60,155 nucleotides of DNA from Mycobacterium sp. E796. GTDB lineage: Bacteria > Actinomycetota > Actinomycetes > Mycobacteriales > Mycobacteriaceae. A program made the translations under genes and the position numbers. The stretch's first letter is position 1. Every line of letters begins with the position of its first letter. This document shows, one piece after another, positions 39,227 to 46,784 of the stretch. The notes below the pieces were generated by a model, which had not been told where the DNA came from, did no database searches, and saw nothing but the letters and a program-made list of their open reading frames with translations. Location: positions 1-60,155 of the forward strand of contig NZ_LZKK01000165.1 of the NCBI RefSeq assembly GCF_001672815.1, written 5' to 3'.

Positions 39227-41377
39227 TCATGCCCCGTCGGGGGCCTGCAGCACCACGGCGGTGTGGGCGTCCACCGTGAGGGTGCCTCCCCCGGGCACCT
39301 CCTCGGCGGGCGTCTCCTCATCGGGTCCGGTGAACACCACGAGCTGCCACGCCGCGCCGAATTCCTTTGGCGGAAGGGTGAATTCGATTGGCTCGTGGTG
39401 GGCGTTGAAGCACAACAGGAACGAGTCGTCGAACACCCGCTGCCCCCGCGCGTCCCGGTCGGGGATGCCGTGGCCGTTGAGGAACACCGCGACGGACTTG
39501 GCGAATCCCGCGCCCCAGTCCTCGTCGGTCATCTCGGTGCCTTCGGGCGTGAACCAGGCGATGTCCGGCAGCCCGTCCTGGCCGCGGCGGCCGAGCGGCT
39601 TGCCGGAAAAGAACCGGCGCCGGCGGAACACCGGGTGGTGGGCGCGCAGCGCCGACACGACGCGGGTGAACTCCAGCAGGCCGTTGTCGGCTTTTGCCCA
39701 GTTGATCCAGGTGAGCTCGTTGTCCTGGCAGTAGCCGTTGTTGTTGCCGTTCTGGGTGCGGCCGAGTTCGTCGCCGTGGCAGATCATCGGCACACCCTGG
39801 GAGAGCAGCAGCGTGGTGAGGAAGTTGCGCTGCTGGCGGGCGCGCAGCGCGTTGACCTCCGGGTCGTCGGTCGGCCCCTCCACCCCGCAGTTCCACGACC
39901 GGTTGTGGCTCTCCCCGTCGTTGTTGTCCTCGCCGTTGGCCTCGTTGTGTTTCTCGTTGTAGGACACCAGGTCACGCAGCGTGAACCCGTCGTGCGCAAC
40001 GACGAAGTTGATCGACGCCACCGGCCGGCGCGCGGTGTGCTCGTAGAGGTCGGCCGACCCGGTCAGGCGGTAGGCGAACTCATCGAGCGTGGCGGGCTCG
40101 CCGCGCCAGAAGTCCCGGACGGTGTCGCGGTACTTGCCGTTCCATTCGGTCCACTGCGGGGGGAAGTTGCCCACCTGGTAGCCACCGGGGCCGACGTCCC
40201 ACGGTTCGGCGATGAGCTTGACCTGGCTGATCGTCGGATCCTGTTGCACCAGTTCGAAAAACGTCGCCAGCCGGTCGACGTCGTAGAACTCGCGGGCCAG
40301 CGTGGCGGCCAGGTCGAAGCGGAAGCCGTCGACGTGCATCTCGAGCACCCAGTAGCGCAGCGAGTCCATGATCAGCTGCAGCGCGTGCGGATGCCCGGCG
40401 TTGAGGCTGTTGCCCGTGCCGGTGTAGTCCATGTAGTAGCGCTTGTCGTCGTCGACCAGCCGGTAGTAGGCGGCGTTGTCGATTCCCCGCATCGACAACG
40501 TGGGGCCCAGGTGGTTGCCCTCCGCCGTGTGGTTGTAGACGACGTCGAGGATGACCTCGATGCCGGCCTCGTGCAAGGCCCGCACCATCGCCTTGAACTC
40601 CTGCACCTGTCCGCCCGGGGAGGTCGCGCTGGAGTACTTGAAGTCGGGGGCGAAGAACCCGATCGTGTTGTAGCCCCAGTAATTTGACAAGCCCTTGTCG
40701 ACCAGGGTCGAGTCGTTGGCGAAGTGATGCACCGGCATCAGCTCGATGGCGGTGACGCCGAGGCTCTTGAGGTGCTCGATGATCACCGGGTGCGCCACGG
40801 CCGAGTAGGTGCCGCGCAGCTGTTCGGGGATGTCGGGGTGGGTCTGCGTCAGGCCCTTGACGTGCGCCTCGTAGATGACGGTGTCGGCGTACTGGTGGTC
40901 CGGCGGCCGGTCGTTGCCCCAGTCGAAGTAGGGGCTGATCACCACCGACTTGGGCATGCTGGGCGCGGAGTCCTCGTCGTTGCGGCTGTCGGGGTCGCCG
41001 AAGTTGTAGCTGAACAGCGACTGGTTCCACTCGAAGGTGCCGTCGATGGCCTTCGAATACGGGTCCACCAGCAGCTTGTTCGCGTTGCACCGCAGGCCGT
41101 TCTCCGGCTCGTACGGGCCGTGCACCCGGTAGCCGTAACGCTGTCCGGGTTCGATGCCGGGGATGTAGGCGTGCCAGACGAACCCGTCGACCTCGGGCAG
41201 CGCGACCCGGCTCTCCGTCCCGGCGGCGTCGAACAGGCACAGCTCCACCCGCTCGGCCACCTCGCTGAACACCGCGAAGTTGGTGCCCGCGCCGTCGTAC
41301 GTCGCGCCGAGCGGATAGGCCCGACCCGGCCACACCTCACCGGTGGGGGTGGGCGCGAGGTTTTCTGCGGATGTCAT
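39227..41377 (-). CDS. glgX: Glycogen debranching enzyme
   Basis: A 716-residue GH13 isoamylase-type debranching enzyme that cuts alpha-1,6 branches of glycogen. The CBM48 domain lies at the N-terminus (YPLGATYDGAGTNFAVFS). Catalytic residues sit in GFRFDLAATLAR (nucleophile Asp), LIAEPWDVGPGGYQVG (acid Glu) and FVVAHDGFTLRDLV (Asp). The start at ATG 41377 (MTSAEN) fits the SigF-type promoter, which ends 12 bp upstream; ATG 41389 lies within it. Breakdown of storage glycogen under stress fits this control. Confidence 0.95.
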   Translation of the reverse strand: MTSAENLAPTPTGEVWPGRAYPLGATYDGAGTNFAVFSEVAERVELCLFDAAGTESRVALPEVDGFVWHAYIPGIEPGQRYGYRVHGPYEPENGLRCNANKLLVDPYSKAIDGTFEWNQSLFSYNFGDPDSRNDEDSAPSMPKSVVISPYFDWGNDRPPDHQYADTVIYEAHVKGLTQTHPDIPEQLRGTYSAVAHPVIIEHLKSLGVTAIELMPVHHFANDSTLVDKGLSNYWGYNTIGFFAPDFKYSSATSPGGQVQEFKAMVRALHEAGIEVILDVVYNHTAEGNHLGPTLSMRGIDNAAYYRLVDDDKRYYMDYTGTGNSLNAGHPHALQLIMDSLRYWVLEMHVDGFRFDLAATLAREFYDVDRLATFFELVQQDPTISQVKLIAEPWDVGPGGYQVGNFPPQWTEWNGKYRDTVRDFWRGEPATLDEFAYRLTGSADLYEHTARRPVASINFVVAHDGFTLRDLVSYNEKHNEANGEDNNDGESHNRSWNCGVEGPTDDPEVNALRARQQRNFLTTLLLSQGVPMICHGDELGRTQNGNNNGYCQDNELTWINWAKADNGLLEFTRVVSALRAHHPVFRRRRFFSGKPLGRRGQDGLPDIAWFTPEGTEMTDEDWGAGFAKSVAVFLNGHGIPDRDARGQRVFDDSFLLCFNAHHEPIEFTLPPKEFGAAWQLVVFTGPDEETPAEEVPGGGTLTVDAHTAVVLQAPDGA

Positions 41378-41388
41378 GGCGCTTTCCA

Positions 41389-41413
41389 TACCCTACCCGG
41401 GCCTACTCCAAAC
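41389..41413 (-). promoter_or_regulatory. SigF-type promoter for glgX
   Basis: Minus strand GTTT (41413-41410), 16-bp spacer, GGGTA (41393-41389): exact consensus. It makes the ATG at 41389 too close to be used. Confidence 0.65.
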
Positions 41414-41446
41414 GGTGGTCCGGAAAGGCTTGCAGCAGAGCGGTTT

Positions 41447-42628
41447 TCAGGGTCTTAACATGACCTTTACCGCCCCGTCCCGCTTCTTCTGGAAGATCTC
41501 ATACCCGTGCGGCGCCTGGTCGAGGGGCAGCACGTGAGTGGCGAAGGTGTCCACTCCCAGGGGATCGTCGTCGGTCAGCAGGGGCATGATGTCGTCGACC
41601 CACCTCTTCACGTTGGCCTGCCCCATGCGCAGGGTGACCTGCTTGTCGAACAGGGTGAGCATCGGCAGTGGGTCGGCCATTCCCCCGTAGACGCCGATCA
41701 GCGAGATGGTTCCCCCGCGCCGCACGATGTCGATGGCGGAGTACAGGGCGTGGAGCCGGTCCACGCCGGCGGTCTGCATGACCCGCTTCCCGATGAAATC
41801 CGGCAACATCCCGCTGGCCTGCTGGGCCAGCCGGGCGGCCGGAGATCCGTGCGACTCCATGCCCACCGCGTCGATGACGGAGTCGGCGCCGCGGCCGTCG
41901 GTCAGGTCGCGGATCGCGTCGCCGAGAGACGAATCGAGCCGGCTCAGATCGATGGTGTGGATGCCGCGCCCGGCGGCGCGGGCCAGGCGTTCGGGCACCA
42001 GGTCGACGGCGATGACCCGGTACCCGAGATGGTCGGCGATGCGCGCGGCCATGTCCCCGATGGGCCCCAGGCCGAGCACCGCCACCGAGCCCCCGTCCGG
42101 GATGTCGGCGTAGGCCACCGCCTGCCAGGCGGTCGGCAACACGTCGGACAGGTACACGAAACGCGAATCCGGCGGCCCCTCAGGGACTTTGATGTGCGTG
42201 AACTGGGCTTGCGGCACGCGCAGCAGTTCGGCTTGCCCACCGGGAATCTCGCCGTAGAGCTCCGAGTAGCCGAACAGCGCCGCGCCCATCCCCTGGTCGC
42301 GCACCTGGGTGGTCTCGCACTGGGTGTAGAGCTGCATGTCGCACATGTGGCAACGGCCGCAGGAGATCTGGAACGGGACGACGACCCGGTCGCCGACCCG
42401 CAGATCGCCTGTCTGGCCGCCGACCTCGCGGACGATCCCCATCGGCTCGTGCCCGAGGATGTCGCCAGGGTTCATGAAGGCCCCGAGAATTTCGTAGAGG
42501 TGCAGGTCCGAACCGCAGATGTTGGTGGAGGTGACTTCGACGATGGCGTCGGTCGGCTGCTCGATCTTGGGATCGGGCACCGACTCCACGCGAACGTCGC
42601 GCTTGCCCTGCCAGGTGACGGCTTTCAT
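41447..42628 (-). CDS. Zinc-dependent alcohol dehydrogenase-family protein
   Basis: A 393-residue medium-chain dehydrogenase. Catalytic zinc site: CGSDLH and GHEPMG. Structural zinc site: CGRCHMCDMQLYTQC. Cofactor loop VAVLGLGPIGDMAAR. The layout resembles zinc ADHs and glutathione-independent formaldehyde dehydrogenases. ATG 42628 is the start, and a perfect SigF-type promoter ends 13 bp before it. Substrate is unknown. Confidence 0.93.
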   Translation of the reverse strand: MKAVTWQGKRDVRVESVPDPKIEQPTDAIVEVTSTNICGSDLHLYEILGAFMNPGDILGHEPMGIVREVGGQTGDLRVGDRVVVPFQISCGRCHMCDMQLYTQCETTQVRDQGMGAALFGYSELYGEIPGGQAELLRVPQAQFTHIKVPEGPPDSRFVYLSDVLPTAWQAVAYADIPDGGSVAVLGLGPIGDMAARIADHLGYRVIAVDLVPERLARAAGRGIHTIDLSRLDSSLGDAIRDLTDGRGADSVIDAVGMESHGSPAARLAQQASGMLPDFIGKRVMQTAGVDRLHALYSAIDIVRRGGTISLIGVYGGMADPLPMLTLFDKQVTLRMGQANVKRWVDDIMPLLTDDDPLGVDTFATHVLPLDQAPHGYEIFQKKRDGAVKVMLRP

Positions 42629-42640
42629 GTGGATGGCACA

Positions 42641-42664
42641 TACCCGTGTCGCGCCGGCCGAAAC
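42641..42664 (-). promoter_or_regulatory. SigF-type promoter for the zinc ADH
   Basis: Minus strand GTTT (42664-42661), 15-bp spacer, GGGTA (42645-42641): exact consensus, 13 bp before the ADH start. Confidence 0.65.
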
Positions 42665-42676
42665 GCCGGCGCGCGG

Positions 42677-43396
42677 CTACCCGCGCCGGCCGCGATGCCG
42701 TGGCTTGAGCGGGTGTTCGCTGTCGATCAGCCCTTTGGCGATGTCGATCAGCTTGGTGTTGGACTGCTGGGACAGCCGGGCGAGGAGTTCGAACGCCTCG
42801 ACGGCGTCGAGGTTGAAGCGCTCCATGATGACGCCCTTGGCCTGACCGATCGTGTCGCGTGACGCCAACGCGCTGCGGAACTGGTCCTGTCGGCGCATCA
42901 TCGACCAGGCCAGGGCCACGTGGGTGGCGAAAATGCCGCCGATTTCCAAGGATTCGTCGCCGAACGCGTGCGGGTGGTCGGCGTAGAAGTTGAGCGCGGC
43001 CATGCTCTTCTCGTCGTCGAACAACTCGTACGACGCGATCGAGCGGATCGGGGTGGCCTCGAGCGCGTCGCGCTGATACTGCGGCCAGCGCTGGTCGACG
43101 TTCAGGTCGTCGACGTATGTCATGTGGTGGCGCCACGCGGCCGACAGGCACGGACCCTCCCCGCGCCGGTTCTGGATCGTGTCCAGGACCGCCGCGTAGC
43201 GGTGGGTGGCGACCACGCTGGTGACCGCGTTGCCCCGCTCCGCAAGGGTGATCCCGGCGTACTGGCAGCCCGGCATGTGCCGAACGCCATTCTCGACGAG
43301 TTCGCGCAGGCCGGCCGCCGTTTCCGTACCCTGGCGGTCCAGGTTGGCCATCAGTTCGGTCAACTCGCCGACAACCGAGTTCTTGTCGGTCCGCAT
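42677..43396 (-). CDS. GAF-ANTAR regulator
   Basis: A 239-residue RNA-binding regulator. Residues 20-170 form a GAF domain (YAGITLAERGNAVTSVVATH; ASYELFDDEKSMAALNFYA). The last 60 residues form an ANTAR domain (RDTIGQAKGVIMERFNLDAVEAFELLARLSQQSN), which binds paired stem-loops in nascent RNA to prevent termination. ATG 43396 (MRTDKN) is used. Its RNA targets are unknown. It stands 48 bp upstream of the ADH gene; a second ANTAR protein lies at 44.6 kb. Confidence 0.9.
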   Translation of the reverse strand: MRTDKNSVVGELTELMANLDRQGTETAAGLRELVENGVRHMPGCQYAGITLAERGNAVTSVVATHRYAAVLDTIQNRRGEGPCLSAAWRHHMTYVDDLNVDQRWPQYQRDALEATPIRSIASYELFDDEKSMAALNFYADHPHAFGDESLEIGGIFATHVALAWSMMRRQDQFRSALASRDTIGQAKGVIMERFNLDAVEAFELLARLSQQSNTKLIDIAKGLIDSEHPLKPRHRGRRG

Positions 43397-43568
43397 GGCA
43401 TCGCCCCCTTGAGGGTTTCCGGCCGGGCGTCGGCGGTCGCGCATCCAACGATTGGACGCATAAAACGAAGCGTACGGGCCAAACAACGAAGTGCAAACAG
43501 CTCAACGGGACGGCCCGGACGGCGCCCGCGCGCCCGGTCGTCGGGCGGCCAGGTAACAACGTTGGTGG

Positions 43569-43946
43569 TCAACGACTTTCGCGTCGGAGTGCGTTCTTCT
43601 TCGGCCCGGTGTCCTTGGCCGCGTTCCGCAACGTGCGGTTGCTGGAGCGCAGATCGGTGTTGACCGCCGAGAGCTCGGCGTTGTGGTCTTCCAGGCTCAG
43701 GATGCGGGCGATGCCGGCGAGGTTGACGCCGGCCTCGATCAGGGCGCTGATGCGCTGCAGCCGGGCCAGGTCGTCGGCGCTGTAGCGCCGCGTTCCCCCG
43801 TCGCTGCGGGCAGGACTCACGAGTCCGTGCCGTTCGTAGAGCCGCAGCGACTGCACCGGGATGCCGGAAAGCTCGGCGGCCACGGAGATTCCGTACACGC
43901 CGCGATCCGACGGCGGCGCGCCCACGTCCCCAATGCTGTCGGTCAT
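43569..43946 (-). CDS. MerR-family regulator, HspR-like
   Basis: A 125-residue MerR-type regulator. The winged HTH is clear (YGISVAAELSGIPVQSLRLYERHGLV, then RRYSADDLARLQRI) and the end is a coiled coil with no metal-binding Cys. HspR, which represses heat-shock genes, has the same layout. It diverges from the Hsp20 gene, with an 8-bp-arm palindrome in the shared control region. It probably controls that gene, by analogy. Confidence 0.9.
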   Translation of the reverse strand: MTDSIGDVGAPPSDRGVYGISVAAELSGIPVQSLRLYERHGLVSPARSDGGTRRYSADDLARLQRISALIEAGVNLAGIARILSLEDHNAELSAVNTDLRSSNRTLRNAAKDTGPKKNALRRESR

Positions 43947-44024
43947 CGGCCGTCCCCTCCGCGATCTCAGTCAGAAAACCTGTTTACCACACTTGCGTTC
44001 TTCTGTCGATAGTGATATATGAAA

Positions 44025-44044
44025 TCTATGTCTTCTGACATAGA
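44025..44044. promoter_or_regulatory. Candidate operator between MerR and Hsp20 genes
   Basis: A perfect inverted repeat: TCTATGTC (44025-44032), 4-base spacer, GACATAGA (44037-44044). It sits in an AT-rich patch 55 bp before the Hsp20 start. MerR-family dimers bind such dyads. The known HspR HAIR sequence is not found here, so this would be a different operator. Confidence 0.55.
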
Positions 44045-44099
44045 AAGACACGGGAATTGACCACTTCAGAGCCGCAGATTGGAGTGAAAGGTGACCGCC

Positions 44100-44549
44100 A
44101 TGCTGATGCGTACCGACCCCTTCCGTGACCTCGACCGATTCGCCCAGCAAGTGCTCGGCACGGCCGCCCGGCCGGCGGTGATGCCGATGGACGCGTGGCG
44201 CGAGGGAGAACAGTTCGTCGTCGAGTTCGACCTGCCGGGCATCAACGCCGACACGCTCGACATCGACATCGAGCGCAACGTCGTGACCGTGCGCGCCGAG
44301 CGCCCGGGCGTCGACCCCAACCGCGAGATGCTGGCCACCGAACGGCCGCGCGGGGTGTTCAGCCGCCAGCTCGTGCTCGGCGAAAACCTGGACACCGATA
44401 GGATCGACGCGTCCTACTCCGAGGGCGTTCTGCGCCTGCGCATCCCGGTGGCCGAGAAGGCCAAGCCGCGCAAGATTTCCGTCAGTCACGGCAACGGCCA
44501 CAAGGCCATCAACGAGGAAGCCAACAAGCGCGAGGTGATCGACGCCTGA
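44100..44549 (+). CDS. hsp18: 18 kDa antigen, Hsp20/alpha-crystallin family
   Basis: A 149-residue small heat-shock protein that holds unfolding proteins. The alpha-crystallin domain runs from [18 protein letters not shown] to the [11 protein letters not shown] motif. It is very like the M. leprae 18 kDa antigen, which also starts MLMRTDPFR; that sets the start at ATG 44100, not GTG 44091. The tail IDA matches the antigen too. It is divergent from a MerR regulator and followed by a strong terminator. Confidence 0.95.
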   Translation: MLMRTDPFRDLDRFAQQVLGTAARPAVMPMDAWREGEQFVVEFDLPGINADTLDIDIERNVVTVRAERPGVDPNREMLATERPRGVFSRQLVLGENLDTDRIDASYSEGVLRLRIPVAEKAKPRKISVSHGNGHKAINEEANKREVIDA

Positions 44550-44557
44550 CGACCGGC

Positions 44558-44586
44558 GGTGGGGCGGCGGTTCTCGCCGCCCCACC
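44558..44586 (+). terminator. Terminator after the Hsp20 gene
   Basis: A perfect 12-bp stem (44558-44569 with 44575-44586) and a 5-base loop, 8 bp after the Hsp20 stop. No long U-tract follows, which is normal for mycobacterial terminators. Confidence 0.75.
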
Positions 44587-44620
44587 ATTCGCCCAGGGAG
44601 GCGCCAACGGAGGCGAGGCC

Positions 44621-45304
44621 ATGGAATGGCATCTAAACGGCGAGACGCCCAACATCGAAGAGGCACTGGCCGGGGGCGTCCCGCAGCGGGTGGGCTGGTT
44701 CCGGTTCTACTTCGCCGACCAGCGCTGGGAGTGGTCGGACCAGGTGCAGCGGATGCACGGCTACGAACCCGGCAGCGTCACCCCGACCACCGACCTGGTG
44801 CTCGCGCACAAGCACCCTGACGACCGCGGGCAGGTCGCGGCGACCATCGACCAGATCCTCAACACCCACGAGGCCTTCAGCACCCGCCACCGCATCATCG
44901 ACACCGCCGGCAACGTGCGCCACATCATCGTCGTCGGTGATCAGCTCGTCGACGATCAGGGCGAGGTGATCGGGACACACGGGTTCTACGTCGACGCCTC
45001 CCCCGAAAGCGCCCAGGAGGATCTGGTCACCGCGCGGCTGGCGGAGATCAAGGAGAATCGCGCCGGCATCGAACAAGCCAAGGGCATGCTGATGCTGGTC
45101 TACCGAATCACCGACGACGCCGCGTTCAACCTACTCAAGTGGCTGTCCCAGGAGGCAAACGTCAAACTGCGGCTGTTGGCCGAGCAGATCATCGAAGACT
45201 TCCTCGGCGCCGGCGTGCCGCTCAACTCGCAGGAATTCGACCATATTCTGCTGACCGCGCATCAGCGCGTCCGCCTCGAGAACAGCCGACGCGTCAAGGG
45301 CTGA
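44621..45304 (+). CDS. PAS-ANTAR regulator
   Basis: A 227-residue regulator. The N-terminal PAS fold (WFRFYFADQRWEWSDQVQRMHG; IIVVGDQLVDDQGEVIG) could sense a small ligand or redox state. The C-terminal ANTAR domain (RAGIEQAKGMLMLVYRITDDAAFNLLKWLSQEANVK) binds RNA to affect termination. ATG 44621 is the start. Its last 11 bp overlap the convergent WS/DGAT gene. With the GAF-ANTAR protein at 42.7 kb, two ANTAR sensors bracket the Hsp20 pair. Confidence 0.9.
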   Translation: MEWHLNGETPNIEEALAGGVPQRVGWFRFYFADQRWEWSDQVQRMHGYEPGSVTPTTDLVLAHKHPDDRGQVAATIDQILNTHEAFSTRHRIIDTAGNVRHIIVVGDQLVDDQGEVIGTHGFYVDASPESAQEDLVTARLAEIKENRAGIEQAKGMLMLVYRITDDAAFNLLKWLSQEANVKLRLLAEQIIEDFLGAGVPLNSQEFDHILLTAHQRVRLENSRRVKG

Positions 45305-46676
45305 CAGAGTCGCGGGCGGCCTGCACCAGCTGCGCGACGCCCTTTTCGATCCCGGCGGCGAGCGCCTCGATGTCGGGCGCGGTGTCGTAGTCGGCGGTGA
45401 TGCCGAAGATGAAAGCGTCGGCGTAGCTGAGCATCGCGATGCCGGTGCGCACTTGCAGGGCGATTGGCGGGATGGGGATGATCTCCAGCACCCGCCGGCC
45501 CATCAGTTTCTGCTGTTTGCGTGGACCCGGAACGTTCGTCGCCAAGGCGACCACCGCCCGCTGGGGAAGCCGCGCCAACAGGCGAATCGCCCACGCGGAG
45601 AACACAAACGGGACGTTCTTGGCGGCAGCCACCAACGCGCTGCCGCCCTCGCGCTGGCCGCTGGCTTTGGCCCGGGTGAGCCGGGCGTGCACCAGCCGCA
45701 GCTGCTCGACCGGTTCGCCCTCGTCGACCGGCAGCAACGGCAGCATCGCCGAGACCTGATTGTCGGTCATGTCGAAGTGGTTGGTCGGGCGCACCGAGAC
45801 CGGGACGAGCGTGCGCAACGAGTTGCGTGCGGGCTGTTCACCGCGATCGATCAGCATCTTGCGGTAGCTGTCGGTGATGGCCGCCAGCGCCACGTCGTTG
45901 AGGGTCACACCGAACGCCGCGGCCACCTCCTGCAGGTCGGCCAGGCGGACCCGGGCCACGCTGAACCGGCGCATCGCCGTGACGGGCCCGTTCAGCGACG
46001 ATGCCGGCGCGGGGCTGAACACGCTGGCCGTCAGTTCGGCGGCGCCCACCGCGACCTGTTCGACGGTCGCCGCCGCGGCGAGCGCGCTTCGCCCGAGGCC
46101 GCTCACCCAGCTCAGCGGGTTGAGGCTGAACCTGGGCAGGCTCGGCGCCGGCCGCTCCGGTTCCCTGGCGGCGCGGATGTCGGTGGCGAAAGTGCCACCG
46201 CGGTCGGCCGCGTCGTCGCTGAACCTCGCCAGCATCTGCGTGGTCGCGATGCCGTCGGCGATGCAGTGGTGAACCTTGGTCAACACGGCCCAGCGGTCGT
46301 CGCTCAGGCCCTCGATGAGATAGCACTCCCACAGCGGACGCTCGCGGTCGAGCCGCCGCTCCATGACGTTGGCGATGGTCTCGAACAGTTCGGCGTCCCC
46401 GCCGGGGTGCGGTAGCGCGAGCCGGTGCAGGTGGCGCGCGATGTCGAAGTGCGGGTCGTCGACCCATTCGGGCGCGCCGAGATCCAGCGGGCGCGTCCGC
46501 AGCACCTGGGTGCAGCGCGGGATGGTCGGCGCGCGGTCGGCGAACGCGGCGACGAACTCGTCGTAGTCGGGAGCGGGCCCCTCGATGATCGACACGCCGC
46601 CGACCGCCAGGCTCACGTGCGGATCGGCGTCTTCCACTTCGAGGAACGTGGCGTCGAAGGCGCTTAACTGCTCCAT
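45294..46676 (-). CDS. WS/DGAT wax ester/triacylglycerol synthase
   Basis: A 460-residue acyl-CoA:alcohol/diacylglycerol acyltransferase that makes triacylglycerol or wax esters. The catalytic HHxxxDG is at residues 136-142 (VHHCIADGIA). Other family motifs follow, such as TLNDVALAAITD, RTLVPVSVRP and NVPGPRKQQKLMGRRVLEIIPI. Mycobacterial Tgs enzymes of this size store lipid in dormancy. ATG 46676 is the start. A DosR-like box lies 36 bp upstream. It is divergent from ppsA. Confidence 0.94.
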   Translation of the reverse strand: MEQLSAFDATFLEVEDADPHVSLAVGGVSIIEGPAPDYDEFVAAFADRAPTIPRCTQVLRTRPLDLGAPEWVDDPHFDIARHLHRLALPHPGGDAELFETIANVMERRLDRERPLWECYLIEGLSDDRWAVLTKVHHCIADGIATTQMLARFSDDAADRGGTFATDIRAAREPERPAPSLPRFSLNPLSWVSGLGRSALAAAATVEQVAVGAAELTASVFSPAPASSLNGPVTAMRRFSVARVRLADLQEVAAAFGVTLNDVALAAITDSYRKMLIDRGEQPARNSLRTLVPVSVRPTNHFDMTDNQVSAMLPLLPVDEGEPVEQLRLVHARLTRAKASGQREGGSALVAAAKNVPFVFSAWAIRLLARLPQRAVVALATNVPGPRKQQKLMGRRVLEIIPIPPIALQVRTGIAMLSYADAFIFGITADYDTAPDIEALAAGIEKGVAQLVQAARDSVSP

Positions 46677-46711
46677 CCCGCTACTTTCCGCCCTGCGCGC
46701 CCGTGGAGTCA

Positions 46712-46728
46712 GAGTCAGAAGTCCCCAA
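46712..46728 (-). promoter_or_regulatory. DosR-like box upstream of WS/DGAT
   Basis: Minus strand TTGGGGACTTCTGACTC. The first nine bases match the DosR consensus TTSGGGACTWWAGTCCC exactly; 13 of 17 match overall. Placed 36 bp before the WS/DGAT start. Confidence 0.5.
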
Positions 46729-46730
46729 CT

Positions 46731-46747
46731 TTCGGGGCCTAATGCCG
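46731..46747 (+). promoter_or_regulatory. Second DosR-like box, facing ppsA
   Basis: Plus strand TTCGGGGCCTAATGCCG matches 12 of 17 DosR consensus positions, 38 bp before the ppsA start. It is 3 bp from the opposite box. This pair layout is common upstream of DosR genes. Confidence 0.4.
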
Positions 46748-46784
46748 GCTGTGCCGCGGCAAATGCGGCCATATCGTGAGGCCC

